Below, piece by piece: positions 1-9,783 of a stretch of DNA of 64,000 nucleotides. Made by a program: the position numbers and the translations under genes. The notes beneath the pieces were generated by a model. The model did no database searches and was not told the origin of the DNA. It saw only the letters and a list, made by a program, of their open reading frames with translations. Origin of the DNA: UBA4417 sp031550085 (lineage in GTDB: Bacteria; Bacteroidota; Bacteroidia; Bacteroidales; UBA4417); NCBI GenBank assembly GCA_031550085.1, contig JAVBOY010000021.1, forward strand, positions 11,771 to 75,770. The letters run 5' to 3'. Every line of letters starts with the position of its first letter. Within the stretch, counting starts at the first letter, position 1.

Positions 1-1860
1 GATGTAAAGCAGGTATTGGCCCAATATTTCGGAATACATATCCGTGCGGTAATCGTAATCTTCGTTGGGCACTTTGGTCCATGCTTCGAAATTGTCCATA
101 ATCCGCTGCAGGTTCTTGATGCCGTATTCGTTCGATTTCATGTGGTTGTCGCCCAGATCTTCACGTTGGCTACGCGGATCGTTGGGATTGGTTTCGGTTC
201 CGAACCAATTGTAACGGTCTTTCATCTTTTCAATGATCCATTCATTCAGCTTGGGCAGTTCGGCCACCGGATCGGTTACATCGGGAAAACGGCGGTATCC
301 CCATTCGATCGCCCACAAATCATATTGTCCGATGCGCGGAAATAACAGATTTTGGGGGATGTTGTCTTCGGGTTGCGCCACATAATCAAAGCGGGCATAA
401 TCCATAATGGACGTGGTGTGTCCGTGGGCTTTCAAAAATGTAATGCTGCGCAGGCTATCAACGGGTGTTGCCGTAGAGGCACCGAAATTGTGGCGCAAAC
501 CCAGCGTATGCCCTACTTCGTGTGACGACACAAAACGAATCAGTTGCCCCATCAATTCATCGTCAAATACTTTTTCCTGTGCCATGGGATCCACTGCGGC
601 ACATTGCACAAAATACCAGTCATGAAGCAGCTTCATCACGTTGTGATACCAGTTGATGTGACTTTCCATGATTTCGCCGGTACGCGGATCGGCTACGTGC
701 GGGCCGCTGGCATTTTCAACATCCGAGGGTTTGTAAACAATGGCCGAATAGCGGGCATCTTCGAGCGACCAGGTGGAGTCTTGCTCTTTGGTCGGCGCCA
801 GTTTAGCCAGGATGGCGTTTTTAAATCCGGCTTTTTCAAAAGCTACCTGCCAGTCGTTGACACCTTGCATCAGGTAAGGAACCCATTTCTTCGGTGTAGC
901 CGGATCGATGTAATACACGATGGGCTTTTGCGGTTCGACCAGTTCGCCGCGTTTGTATTTTTCAACGTCTTCGGGTTTGGGTTCCAAACGCCAGCGCGAA
1001 ATCATTCCCACGCGTTTGACTCCTTGCGGGTTTTGGTCGTAATCGATGTAATTGTAAGCAAAATAACCCACCCGTGAGTCAAAATAGCGCGGCTGCATCG
1101 GTTTTTCAGGCAACAATACCATTGACGTATTTAATTCGAAAGTTTCCAGCGTTTCTTCCTCGGTTCCGTAAGTTTTCACCGTTTTTATCTCGGTATTGAT
1201 GGGATAGGTTTTAATGCTTGAAATATAGGATTTATCGGTCTGTATAACTTTGAGTTTTAAAGCCTTCTTCACAAATTTGGCAAAGAACAGGATATCGTTG
1301 TCGCCGTTAAAATAATCGCTGACATCAATCAGGTAGCTTTTTTTGTTAGCGCCATAGGCTTTGATGTCAAATCCAGCAACAATGGCCGGCGAATTGGAGC
1401 GCATGACGGCAGCATACATATCCTGGGTCGAATCGCGCGACATTTCGTCGAACGATACCTGGTTTAAATAAATTTTGTTGTTGGGTTTCTTTTCGAAACG
1501 GACCACATTCTTGTTGATAAAATCTCCGGCATAACCGACAAAACCGGCACGCGCTCCGGAGGCTGATTTCGAAATACGGCTAACCACCAACAAATCTTTT
1601 CCCAAAAGCGAATCGGGAATTTCCAAATAAAACTTTTTGTCGGCAAAATAAGCGGTGGTTAATCCCACCATCTTGGCCGGCGACTTGAGGAATTTTTCTA
1701 TGGATGGAATTTCACCACTTGGCTTGGCTTTGGCCGTGTCGGCAGCGGCAGGTGGCGGCGCAGCCGGCTTTTTTTCTTTTTTCTTGTCCAATGCCAGAGC
1801 ATGGGGAGTTGCAATGCTTAAAGCAAATGCAACCAAGAGCAGGTTCAGAAAGCTTTTCAT
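1..1860 (-). CDS. Zinc-dependent metalloprotease, DUF5117/DUF4953 (met-zincin) type, 3' end outside window
   Basis: The frame is open from an ATG at 1860 to the first base of the window, so 620 codons are visible and the C-terminus is missing. The first 23 residues look like a Sec signal peptide (Lys-Ser, then a hydrophobic stretch ending near ALA), followed by a Lys/Pro/Ala-rich linker. The zinc site HEVGHTLGLRH starts at about residue 447 and matches the HExxHxxGxxH metzincin motif; the flanking region (APTKEQD, MDYARFDY) resembles the large exported Bacteroidota proteases with DUF5117, DUF5118 and DUF4953 domains, which usually run past 800 residues. Location is probably periplasmic or outer-membrane associated. 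Substrate is unknown. The class is secure, the role is not. Confidence 0.9.
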   Translation of the reverse strand, partial: MKSFLNLLLVAFALSIATPHALALDKKKEKKPAAPPPAAADTAKAKPSGEIPSIEKFLKSPAKMVGLTTAYFADKKFYLEIPDSLLGKDLLVVSRISKSASGARAGFVGYAGDFINKNVVRFEKKPNNKIYLNQVSFDEMSRDSTQDMYAAVMRSNSPAIVAGFDIKAYGANKKSYLIDVSDYFNGDNDILFFAKFVKKALKLKVIQTDKSYISSIKTYPINTEIKTVKTYGTEEETLETFELNTSMVLLPEKPMQPRYFDSRVGYFAYNYIDYDQNPQGVKRVGMISRWRLEPKPEDVEKYKRGELVEPQKPIVYYIDPATPKKWVPYLMQGVNDWQVAFEKAGFKNAILAKLAPTKEQDSTWSLEDARYSAIVYKPSDVENASGPHVADPRTGEIMESHINWYHNVMKLLHDWYFVQCAAVDPMAQEKVFDDELMGQLIRFVSSHEVGHTLGLRHNFGASTATPVDSLRSITFLKAHGHTTSIMDYARFDYVAQPEDNIPQNLLFPRIGQYDLWAIEWGYRRFPDVTDPVAELPKLNEWIIEKMKDRYNWFGTETNPNDPRSQREDLGDNHMKSNEYGIKNLQRIMDNFEAWTKVPNEDYDYRTDMYSEILGQYLLYI

Positions 1861-1913
1861 ATGATTAAAAAAAGATTATGGTTAAAGAATTAATATTCTA
1901 AAAGGGATTTCCT

Positions 1914-3284
1914 TTATTTTACCAGCAATTTTACATAGAGGTCACTCACGGCAACCGGATCCAAATAGTAGTGCAACAGGCCCAACCGTCCGGCAAGCAC
2001 TTCTTTATCGGAATAGCTGTTGTACATTTCCCATCCGTTGCCCAGTTCTTTTACATACAAATAGTGCACTTTTTCCCAGGCTTGTTGGGCTTCTTTCAGC
2101 TTCAGGTTGGATGCCCCTCCTAATTTATTGTAATGGGAAGTAATTTCTTTTTCCAAGGCTTTTACATAGTTCTTGAAGCATGTGGTTTTGTAAAAAGGCG
2201 ATTCGTCGGAAAAAGCGGTACTCTCGTCTATTTTCTTGCATTCGGATCTCAATGAAAATTCTTTGCCGAAACGTTCGACATAAGGCGTAACATAGCTATA
2301 CCAAGCCATCGCCGACCCCATTGCCATAAATCCGCTAAAACCCGAAGTAAATTGCAAGGTTTGGTTGGCCGCTAAATACCGTAAGGCATTCTTATTCAAA
2401 TCACTAATATTTAATGAGTTGATAAAATCTTTTTCTTTGGAAAGGTAATCCGCAATTGCTTCCCGGAAACGGTCCATGTCTTCGTCGGATGAATGCTCTT
2501 TGGGATACATTTCGGCATTTTTCACCATCGCAGTCAAGCTATCGGTAGCAAATGCCAGACAAGCCGACAAATAGTCTTCCGTCGAACAATTGCAATAACA
2601 TGGCAAATTTTCCCAATCGGTAATTGAAAAACACTGAAAAGCCTCTCCCGCCCAATCCAGAATACTCTGGGCCGCCTGCAAACGCATATCAGGCTCGTAT
2701 AGCCGGTAATTGGCTTTAAAGGAGTTATAATAATCGGTGCGAAGCGATTGCTGGTCTTCAACGGTTCGCCCGTCGTTGTAAATCCGGTAATAGGCTTGCG
2801 AAAACAATACCATCGCCTGGGCCGACAAACTACGGGGCATTTTTTGAGCCACCACCAGGTAATTTTCAAGATCGGGCGACGTGGTATCAAAATCCTGAAT
2901 CAAATAATACAACAACAGATAAGCGGGCGGGACATTTGCCTGGCGGATGCTGTTTGCTTTGTATTTTTGAAGCACTTTTGCTTCAAATGCTCTGCCGTAT
3001 GTAGTAAAATATTCTTCATCACCATCCGATTTCCATTCAAAATAAGCCGAAAGGGCCGACAACAAAGCTATTTTTGAGCCCAAATCGTTTTCGTCGGAGA
3101 GCATGAATTCCAAAAACTCCGTTTGGTTAATGCCTTGTTCTTCGGTCGATGCAATAATGCTGTAATCGGCATACGAATCACCCAGCGTCAGGTCGCTTAA
3201 AAAAGTGGCATCGCCATAGGCTGAAAAACAGATAATACTGAAAAATAAAGTACTTAAAAAGATTTTCAACGGTTTTGCAGCCAC
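1914..3284 (-). CDS. Exported protein of unknown function, 456 aa
   Basis: A signal peptide is visible at the N-terminus (hydrophobic FLSTLFFSIICFSAYG), so the mature protein is exported. The body is helical in character and rich in aromatic residues, with a Cys cluster (CYCNCS) near the middle and no motif I can tie to a known enzyme or binding fold. The proposed start is GTG at 3284 and no in-frame ATG lies close by; a TTG five codons downstream would also leave an intact signal sequence. It lies 53 bases upstream of the metalloprotease gene on the same strand, and 40 bases downstream of the parC stop, so co-transcription is possible. I do not recognise the family. Confidence 0.75.
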   Translation of the reverse strand: MAAKPLKIFLSTLFFSIICFSAYGDATFLSDLTLGDSYADYSIIASTEEQGINQTEFLEFMLSDENDLGSKIALLSALSAYFEWKSDGDEEYFTTYGRAFEAKVLQKYKANSIRQANVPPAYLLLYYLIQDFDTTSPDLENYLVVAQKMPRSLSAQAMVLFSQAYYRIYNDGRTVEDQQSLRTDYYNSFKANYRLYEPDMRLQAAQSILDWAGEAFQCFSITDWENLPCYCNCSTEDYLSACLAFATDSLTAMVKNAEMYPKEHSSDEDMDRFREAIADYLSKEKDFINSLNISDLNKNALRYLAANQTLQFTSGFSGFMAMGSAMAWYSYVTPYVERFGKEFSLRSECKKIDESTAFSDESPFYKTTCFKNYVKALEKEITSHYNKLGGASNLKLKEAQQAWEKVHYLYVKELGNGWEMYNSYSDKEVLAGRLGLLHYYLDPVAVSDLYVKLLVK

Positions 3285-3324
3285 AACTTTTGGTCGTTAT
3301 TTGAGTTGTATTTTCATTGACAGC

Positions 3325-6006
3325 TTAGAACAATGTGGTTTGTATGCCCTTGGCAGCATCGTCGTCGTCGGGAAAATCCGGAATTTCTTCCGGATCGATC
3401 AAATCTTCCAATGACAAAGGTTCATCCGGTTGGTCTGCATTTTCCAAGTCTTCAAATTCCTCCTCTGCCGGAATTTCTTCTTCATAAGGCAAGGGCTCGT
3501 TCCACGAGAGTTTTTCAACCATGCCCGCCACAACGCGTTTTCCTTTCGCTTTCACTCCCATCAATTCGATAAAATTCTCGATATCAACCGTTTGATCTTC
3601 CGTTAAAGGTTTGGCTTTTTTCGAAAAATTTACCTGCAGCACCGGGCGGTAATCGCTGGTAACCATTTCCAGGCGGCAGGATTCGTCCTCAGGAATAAAT
3701 GTAATTCTTTTATCGGTGTCTTCAATTTGAAAACGCTTTACGAAAAACGCTTTTTTGGTTTCGTTAAAATAAACAGCCGTCAATGGCCGGGACGGACTAT
3801 ATTTTTCAATCAAAACAATGTCTTCCTCAAAGCGGTTGCCCAAATCGAAATTCGAAAAACGGTAATATCCGGATTGGGAAACAATCAAAATCTTATCATG
3901 CTCCTTAAATGCGCCCAGCAAGGAACCGCGTTGCTCGACATTGAGGCGGAACACCACATCGTCAAACCAAATGTTGCGTGCGGATAAAGTGGAAACGCCT
4001 TTTTCCACCTGAACAATTTTCTTGACGGCATTGCGGGTCAGGATATTTCCTTGCGAAGCGCGTCCTTTGATGGCCAAGGTGCTGAAATCGAAATCGAACT
4101 GCAACTTCTTCAAGCGGGGTTTCGCTTTTAGCTGCACACGCACAATCTCCGATTCGCCGTTGGGATTTGCCGTAAAATAAAGCACCTCGGAACCTTTGGC
4201 GCCTTTTGTCAATACATATTCTTTTTCGCGGGTGACGCCCGTTACCGAAAAACGTTTCACATACACAGCACCCAAACGGCCGTCCTGGTAAGCCATGTTG
4301 TAAATGGTGCGGTCGTCGTTTTTCTTGAAAACATTGATGTAAATAATGTCTTTCCCCACAAAAACCTTTTCGGCGACTTTGACCACCACACAAGTCCCGT
4401 CGGCACGAAACGCAATGATATCATCCAAATCGGAGCAATCGCACAAGTATTCTTCTTTCTTCAAACCAGTTCCGGCAAAGCCTTCCGCGCGGTTGACGTA
4501 CAATTTCACATTGGTTGCCGCCACGGCTGTCGCTTCAATGCTTTCGAAACTGCGGATTTCGGTTTTGCGCCCGCGTTTGGCGCCGTATTTCTTTTTGATT
4601 TCTTCAAAATACGCAATGGCGTATTCAATCAAATTTGCCAAATGAAACTCGATTTCTTTGATTTCACTTTGCAATTGGGCCATCAGGTCGTCTGCCTTTT
4701 TAACGTCAAAACGCGTGATGCTGCTCATGGGACGCTCAATCAAACGTTTGTAATCGTCGGCTTCAATGGGACGGCTGAATACGGGGAAAAACGGCTCGAA
4801 AAGCGTGTCCAGCGCCTGGCAAATCAGCTCGAAATTTCCGGAATTTTCATACGAAGGATGTTTGTACATGCCTTCCTGAATAAAAATTTTAAGCAATGAA
4901 CTGAAAAACATGCGCTCGTTCAGTTCGTGCAAACGGATTTGCAATTCCAGCTTGAGTACTTCCAAGGTTTGACGCGTACAAATCTTCAGGATTTCGGAAA
5001 CACCGATAAATTCCGGCTTTTCATTAATGATCACGCAAGCATTGGGCGATTCCGAACGTTCGCAATCGGTAAAGGCATACAAGGCGTCAATCGTTTGGTC
5101 GGGCGAAACACCGGCTTGCAAATGCACCAAAATTTCTACATGAGCAGCCGTATTGTCGTCAATTTTCCGGATTTTAATCTTGCCTTTGTCACTCGCTTTG
5201 ATAATGCTGTCGATCAAATTGCCGGTGGTCGTTCCAAACGGGATTTCGGTAATGACCAAGGTCTTTTTGTCTAACTGGTTGATCCGGGCGCGAATGCGCA
5301 CTTTTCCTCCGCGCAATCCGTCGTTGTAACGTGTAAAATCGGCCAAACCGCCGGTCGGGAAATCGGGTAGTATTTGAAACTCTTGGCCCTTTAAAATTGC
5401 AATCGACGCATTGATCAACTCCACAAAGTTGTGCGGCAACAGTTTCGAAGCCAATCCGACCGCAATGCCTTCAACTCCTTGCGCCAGCAACAACGGAAAC
5501 TTCATGGGAAGTACTACCGGTTCTTTGTTCCGGCCATCGTAAGAAGCTTTCCATTCCGTTGTTTTGGGATTAAAAGCCACATCCAGTGCAAATTTCGACA
5601 GGCGGGCTTCAATGTAACGGGGTGCAGCCGCACTGTCGCCGGTCAGGATATTTCCCCAGTTTCCCTGGGTGTCGATCAGCAAATCTTTTTGTCCCAACTG
5701 AACCATAGCATCGCCAATGGAGGCATCGCCGTGGGGATGATATTTCATGGTGTTGCCGATGACATTGGCAACCTTGTTGTAACGACCGTCTTCCAATTCG
5801 TACATGGAGTGCAAAATGCGGCGTTGTACGGGTTTCAGTCCATCCAACACTTCGGGAACGGCGCGTTCCAAAATAACATAAGAAGCATAATCTAAAAACC
5901 AATTTTTGTACATGCCCGACAACTGGATGGTTTTGTGCATTTCCATCGCTTCGTCCGGCTGACTTTCAATCGGTAGATCCAAAGAAGTATCTAACTCGTT
6001 GTCCAT
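3325..6006 (-). CDS. parC: DNA topoisomerase IV subunit A (ParC, Bacteroidota type)
   Basis: This is the breakage-reunion subunit of a type IIA topoisomerase, which decatenates chromosomes with ParE. The 893-residue protein has the winged-helix/tower core in the first half, with the active-site tyrosine in AAPRYIEARLS at residue 131, and a C-terminal beta-pinwheel followed by an acidic tail (EEEIPAEEEFEDLENAD and similar). The segment YHPHGDASIGDA at about 89-100 aligns with the quinolone-resistance region of GyrA, and the position equivalent to GyrA Ser83 is Ala95. GyrA is the alternative name, but the divergent pinwheel and the PHGDASIGD form suit the ParC-like Bacteroidota paralogue. A -7 box at 6080-6087 probably drives it. 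Confidence 0.9.
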   Translation of the reverse strand: MDNELDTSLDLPIESQPDEAMEMHKTIQLSGMYKNWFLDYASYVILERAVPEVLDGLKPVQRRILHSMYELEDGRYNKVANVIGNTMKYHPHGDASIGDAMVQLGQKDLLIDTQGNWGNILTGDSAAAPRYIEARLSKFALDVAFNPKTTEWKASYDGRNKEPVVLPMKFPLLLAQGVEGIAVGLASKLLPHNFVELINASIAILKGQEFQILPDFPTGGLADFTRYNDGLRGGKVRIRARINQLDKKTLVITEIPFGTTTGNLIDSIIKASDKGKIKIRKIDDNTAAHVEILVHLQAGVSPDQTIDALYAFTDCERSESPNACVIINEKPEFIGVSEILKICTRQTLEVLKLELQIRLHELNERMFFSSLLKIFIQEGMYKHPSYENSGNFELICQALDTLFEPFFPVFSRPIEADDYKRLIERPMSSITRFDVKKADDLMAQLQSEIKEIEFHLANLIEYAIAYFEEIKKKYGAKRGRKTEIRSFESIEATAVAATNVKLYVNRAEGFAGTGLKKEEYLCDCSDLDDIIAFRADGTCVVVKVAEKVFVGKDIIYINVFKKNDDRTIYNMAYQDGRLGAVYVKRFSVTGVTREKEYVLTKGAKGSEVLYFTANPNGESEIVRVQLKAKPRLKKLQFDFDFSTLAIKGRASQGNILTRNAVKKIVQVEKGVSTLSARNIWFDDVVFRLNVEQRGSLLGAFKEHDKILIVSQSGYYRFSNFDLGNRFEEDIVLIEKYSPSRPLTAVYFNETKKAFFVKRFQIEDTDKRITFIPEDESCRLEMVTSDYRPVLQVNFSKKAKPLTEDQTVDIENFIELMGVKAKGKRVVAGMVEKLSWNEPLPYEEEIPAEEEFEDLENADQPDEPLSLEDLIDPEEIPDFPDDDDAAKGIQTTLF

Positions 6007-6079
6007 TTTTTGATATTCTCAATATTCAACGCTATCACAGGAAATAAACAGCGTCTCAAAGGCTACTATTTTTCAAGCG

Positions 6080-6087
6080 CAAAGGTA
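6080..6087 (-). promoter_or_regulatory. -7 promoter element for parC
   Basis: Read on the minus strand the bases are TACCTTTG, an exact match to the Bacteroidota -7 consensus TAnnTTTG, followed by GC. It lies about 75 bases before the parC ATG. No convincing -33 TTG at the usual spacing was found. Confidence 0.5.
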
Positions 6088-6188
6088 TTGAATCTATCAA
6101 GTTGGAAATATTTTTTTATGAACAGGAAATAGGATTTTTCCCGTTTCCAATGAAACCCAGAATGGTTCATAAAAAAATCAAAAGAATA

Positions 6189-6932
6189 CTAATTGTCTTT
6201 CAGACAGCGTACGCAGACTCCCCGCGTCTTGGAGTCATACGAACTTTTTACATCGGTTGAGGTATTGTAAAGAAAGAAATGGGTGGCCTCATAAGCGCTG
6301 TAAGCGTCGGACGTCCAAAAATACGCCGCATTGCCCATGTTATAGATGCTATCCCCAACGGCATACCCTACAGGAAAAACCGCCATCTTAAAATCGTCTG
6401 TTCCGTTCGCTTGCTTGGACCATCCCTGAGTAGACTTTAATCGAGTAGCCGGGGCTGTTTCCAGGCGATCTACCAAGATCTGCCATTCTTTTTCGGTCGG
6501 CATATGCCAACCGTTTGGACAAATCCCTTGTCGTTTGGTGCTAAATCCCAGTGCTTGCCAGGCATTTTGAGGTAAACCCACAGCAGCCGTCCAATTGTAG
6601 AGATACCCAAATTTTTCCGCAGGCACCGAGGGTTCCTCTTTGTAATATTCTTTCGCTTTCCGGGCAGGATCCGCATGATAAGGTTTTTCCGTTGCTACCG
6701 AAAGGGGCTCCAACGTTACTCCCCAACGCTCACTTTTCGTGTCGTAGCGCGTTACCCGCAGATTCTCAGCCATCCATGTTTGGTCGCCGATTTTCACGGT
6801 TCGGTAGACATTTCCGTCAATGTCTTTAACCGTAGACGCAAATGGACTGCCTTCCGAGTTGTCGTTTCCTTCGCATCCGGCAACCAGCAATGAAACAACA
6901 AAAGCAATTAAGAATAATTTACTTGAACTCAT
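6189..6932 (-). CDS. FISUMP-domain lipoprotein
   Basis: The 247-residue protein starts with a lipoprotein signal (LLVAGC, lipid-attachment Cys near residue 20). The rest matches the Fibrobacter succinogenes major paralogous domain: DIDGNVYRTVKIGDQTWMAENL, then GYLYNWTAAVG, ICPNGWHMPTEKEW, FWTSDA and a C-terminal VRCLKDN. These proteins are surface or periplasmic and their biochemical role is not established; the fold resembles C-type-lectin-like SUMF/FGE-related modules only in general terms. It stands alone between parC and rpsA, transcribed leftward. The family assignment is secure, the function is unknown. Confidence 0.85.
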   Translation of the reverse strand: MSSSKLFLIAFVVSLLVAGCEGNDNSEGSPFASTVKDIDGNVYRTVKIGDQTWMAENLRVTRYDTKSERWGVTLEPLSVATEKPYHADPARKAKEYYKEEPSVPAEKFGYLYNWTAAVGLPQNAWQALGFSTKRQGICPNGWHMPTEKEWQILVDRLETAPATRLKSTQGWSKQANGTDDFKMAVFPVGYAVGDSIYNMGNAAYFWTSDAYSAYEATHFFLYNTSTDVKSSYDSKTRGVCVRCLKDN

Positions 6933-7309
6933 CTATTTTTTTGTTTAAAATCAATATCATCACGGAGCACTTCGTTTTTTTGAATTACAAAATATTTCTA
7001 AAAACGACGTTTCAAGTTTTCTCCAAACACCTGCAAAAAGTCAGCTCTTCCCACAATTTGTAGTGGTGTATGAAATTCCCATTGCAAGGCTTCGCAAAAT
7101 TAGAATAATAATTTGCAATATCCCAGTCCGGGAGGAATTTTATGAAACCCTGCTTAAGTTCGCCATTTACAAGATCTTGCGACATCACGGTAATAAAACG
7201 TCCCACAACATACAACCCTGGTATTTCGATAGAAAGTCTATCCTTTCTTTTGATTTTTTTTTACTTAAGAAAATAAGCAAACCGGAAAGCCAATTTGAAA
7301 TAAAAAATG

Positions 7310-7317
7310 TAACTTTG
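7310..7317 (+). promoter_or_regulatory. -7 promoter element for rpsA
   Basis: TAACTTTG matches TAnnTTTG exactly and is followed by CACCC. It would place the start of transcription near 7323 and give rpsA an untranslated leader of roughly 110 bases. The rest of the 6933-7435 gap shows no supported gene. Confidence 0.55.
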
Positions 7318-7435
7318 CACCCTTAATTCTTAATTGAATTGCAAGTTTTTGATTTTCGGGAACTTAAACAGGCAATTTGATTTAAAAACCAAGTCAAACC
7401 GGCTTCCCCGAAAGCCACAATATCAAAAGATTACC

Positions 7436-9658
7436 ATGAGTGACGAAATGAATGTCAACGAACAAGGACTTACAGAAAACCAAGAACCGCAAGCTGTTGA
7501 AAACACGGTAGAAGAAGTTGTGGAAGTAGCTCCTGAAGTTCAAAAAGAAAACAACGAAACACCGGCTGAAAAGCCCAAAGAACGCAAAGAACGTCCCGTA
7601 GCGGTTCCGCAACAAATTCCCGGTGAATTTGATTGGGATGCCGTAGGGAAAAAACACGAATCGTATAACGAAGACGAGCGCAAACGTTTGGAAGACATCT
7701 ACGACAAAACGTTAAGCACCATCAGCGATCACGAAGTAGTAGAAGGACTCGTTGTAGGGATCAATTCACGTGAAGTAGTTGTAAACATAGGTTTCAAGAG
7801 CGACGGCGTGATTGCGCTTTCGGAAACCCGCTACAATCCGGATCTAAAAATTGGCGATGCCATTGAAGTATATGTTGAAAATCAAGAAGATTTAGGTGGA
7901 CAACTTCAATTATCGCACAGAAAAGCTCGCGTATTGCGTTCGTGGGAACGCGTCAACGAATCGTTCGAACGCGGCGATATTATCAACGGTTATGTGAAAT
8001 GCCGTACCAAAGGCGGTTTGATTGTTGACATTTTCGGCATCGAAGCCTTCTTGCCGGGTTCGCAAATTGATGTGAAACCGATCCGCGATTACGACCAATT
8101 TGTGGATAAAGTAATGGAATTCAAGATTGTGAAAATCAATCACGAATTTAAAAACGTGGTGGTTTCACATAAAGCCCTTATTGAAGACGAACTGGAAGCC
8201 CAAAAACTTGAAATTATCAGCAAACTCGAAAAAGGACAAGTTCTGGAAGGCATCGTTAAAAACATTACATCCTATGGCGTATTTATCGACTTGGGCGGCG
8301 TTGACGGCTTGATCCATATCACCGACTTGTCATGGGGACGTATCAACCATCCGGAAGAAATTGTGACATTGGATGAAAAAATCAAAGTAGTCATTCTTGA
8401 CTTTGATGAAGGCAAAAAGCGTATTGCATTGGGTCTGAAACAATTGACTCCTCACCCGTGGGAAGCTTTGGATTCGAACCTGAATGTAGGTGACAAAGTA
8501 AAAGGAAAAGTTGTAGTGATTGCCGATTACGGCGCTTTCGTGGAAATCCAACCAGGTATCGAAGGTTTGATTCACGTTTCCGAAATGTCGTGGAGCCAAC
8601 ATTTGCGTACCGCTCAGGATTTCCTGAAAGTAGGCGACGAAATCGAAGCCGTCGTATTGACGTTAGATCGCACCGAGCGCAAAATGTCACTGGGTATCAA
8701 ACAATTGATCCCCGATCCGTGGATGAATATTTTGCAAAAATATCCGGCCCACTCCAAACATACGGCAACCGTTCGCAACTTTACCAACTTCGGTATTTTT
8801 GTTGAATTGGAAGAAGGCGTTGACGGTTTGATTCACATCAGCGACCTGTCGTGGAGCAAGAAAATCAAGCATCCGGCTGAATTTACCAAAGTAGGCGAAC
8901 AAATTGAGGTTGTAGTTTTAGACGTTGACGTTGAAAACCGTCGATTGAGCTTGGGACATAAGCAATTGGAAGAAAATCCGTGGGATGTATTTGAATCGTT
9001 ATTTGCTGTAAACTCGATCCAGAAAGGAACCATTCTGAGCATCACCGATAAAGGAGCCATTGTTTCGTTGCAATACGGTGTAGAAGGTTTTGCCCCGATA
9101 CGCCATTTGCAAAAAGAAGACGGCACAACCGCTAAGGTTGATGAAGTTTTAGATTTCAAAGTGTTGGAATTTTCGAAGGAAAATAAGAAAATCGTCCTTT
9201 CGCATTCCCGCATTCACCAAGATGCAAAAGCAGATTTGAAATCAAAACAGGATAGCGAAAATGAAAGCGAAGAACAATCGACCAAGCGCGCGGTTAAAAA
9301 GTTGAAAGACAACTTGGAAAAAACGACCTTGGGCGATATTGACGCTTTGGCTTCCTTGAAAGCCACCATGGATGCCGACGATCTGGCCGCCGCCGAAAAA
9401 GCTGCTAAAAAAGCGGAACAACCGGCTGACCTTTTTGGAGAAGCTACAGAAGAGGCTCCGGTGAAGGCGAAAAAAACAAGTAAAAAAAGTGAGACCGAAG
9501 TTGCTGAAGACTCCGAAGCGCCCAAAGCAAAGAAGTCGACCAAAAAAGTAGCTGAAGCCGAGGAAGCGGATTCCGAAGCAAAAAAACCTGCCAAGAAAGC
9601 GGCAAAAGCAAAATCGGAAGACGAGCAACCGAGTGAGCCGACCGATTCGGAAAACTAA
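7436..9658 (+). CDS. rpsA: 30S ribosomal protein S1
   Basis: S1 binds mRNA on the small ribosomal subunit; in Bacteroidota it acts without Shine-Dalgarno pairing. I place the start at ATG 7436 (MSDEMNVNEQ). The frame is open 34 codons further upstream, but that stretch is basic, unlike S1, and lies in the leader. The 740-residue product has an acidic N-terminal region, six S1 (OB-fold) domains between about residues 95 and 610, with strong repeats such as YGVFIDLGGVDGLIHITDLSW, YGAFVEIQPGIEGLIHVSEMSW and FGIFVELEEGVDGLIHISDLSW, and a Lys/Ala/Glu-rich tail of about 100 residues. The tail is longer than in proteobacterial S1 but normal for this phylum. A terminator follows. Confidence 0.95.
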   Translation: MSDEMNVNEQGLTENQEPQAVENTVEEVVEVAPEVQKENNETPAEKPKERKERPVAVPQQIPGEFDWDAVGKKHESYNEDERKRLEDIYDKTLSTISDHEVVEGLVVGINSREVVVNIGFKSDGVIALSETRYNPDLKIGDAIEVYVENQEDLGGQLQLSHRKARVLRSWERVNESFERGDIINGYVKCRTKGGLIVDIFGIEAFLPGSQIDVKPIRDYDQFVDKVMEFKIVKINHEFKNVVVSHKALIEDELEAQKLEIISKLEKGQVLEGIVKNITSYGVFIDLGGVDGLIHITDLSWGRINHPEEIVTLDEKIKVVILDFDEGKKRIALGLKQLTPHPWEALDSNLNVGDKVKGKVVVIADYGAFVEIQPGIEGLIHVSEMSWSQHLRTAQDFLKVGDEIEAVVLTLDRTERKMSLGIKQLIPDPWMNILQKYPAHSKHTATVRNFTNFGIFVELEEGVDGLIHISDLSWSKKIKHPAEFTKVGEQIEVVVLDVDVENRRLSLGHKQLEENPWDVFESLFAVNSIQKGTILSITDKGAIVSLQYGVEGFAPIRHLQKEDGTTAKVDEVLDFKVLEFSKENKKIVLSHSRIHQDAKADLKSKQDSENESEEQSTKRAVKKLKDNLEKTTLGDIDALASLKATMDADDLAAAEKAAKKAEQPADLFGEATEEAPVKAKKTSKKSETEVAEDSEAPKAKKSTKKVAEAEEADSEAKKPAKKAAKAKSEDEQPSEPTDSEN

Positions 9659-9680
9659 TTTTAATCCCTTGTAAATGAAA

Positions 9681-9711
9681 GACCGGTTCTCCAATCGAAC
9701 CGGTTTTTTTA
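9681..9711 (+). terminator. Rho-independent terminator after rpsA
   Basis: An 8-base stem ACCGGTTC/GAACCGGT with a 7-base loop is followed at once by a run of T. It lies 23 bases past the rpsA stop. Confidence 0.85.
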
Positions 9712-9783
9712 CTTAAAGACAATTTTTTTTTATTTTTTACCGTTTTCGATTCAATTTTCTAAAACACAAACCTACTTAAACTT

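Noticed and set aside
7012..7215. Minus-strand open frame of 67 codons between the FISUMP gene and rpsA
   Set aside because: Amino-acid composition is plausible, but it needs a TTG start, has no promoter and no family I can name. A decayed gene remains possible.
7334..7435. N-terminal extension of S1 by 34 residues
   Set aside because: The extension is basic and unlike S1; a good ATG with an acidic S1-type N-terminus follows, and the stretch lies just after the promoter.
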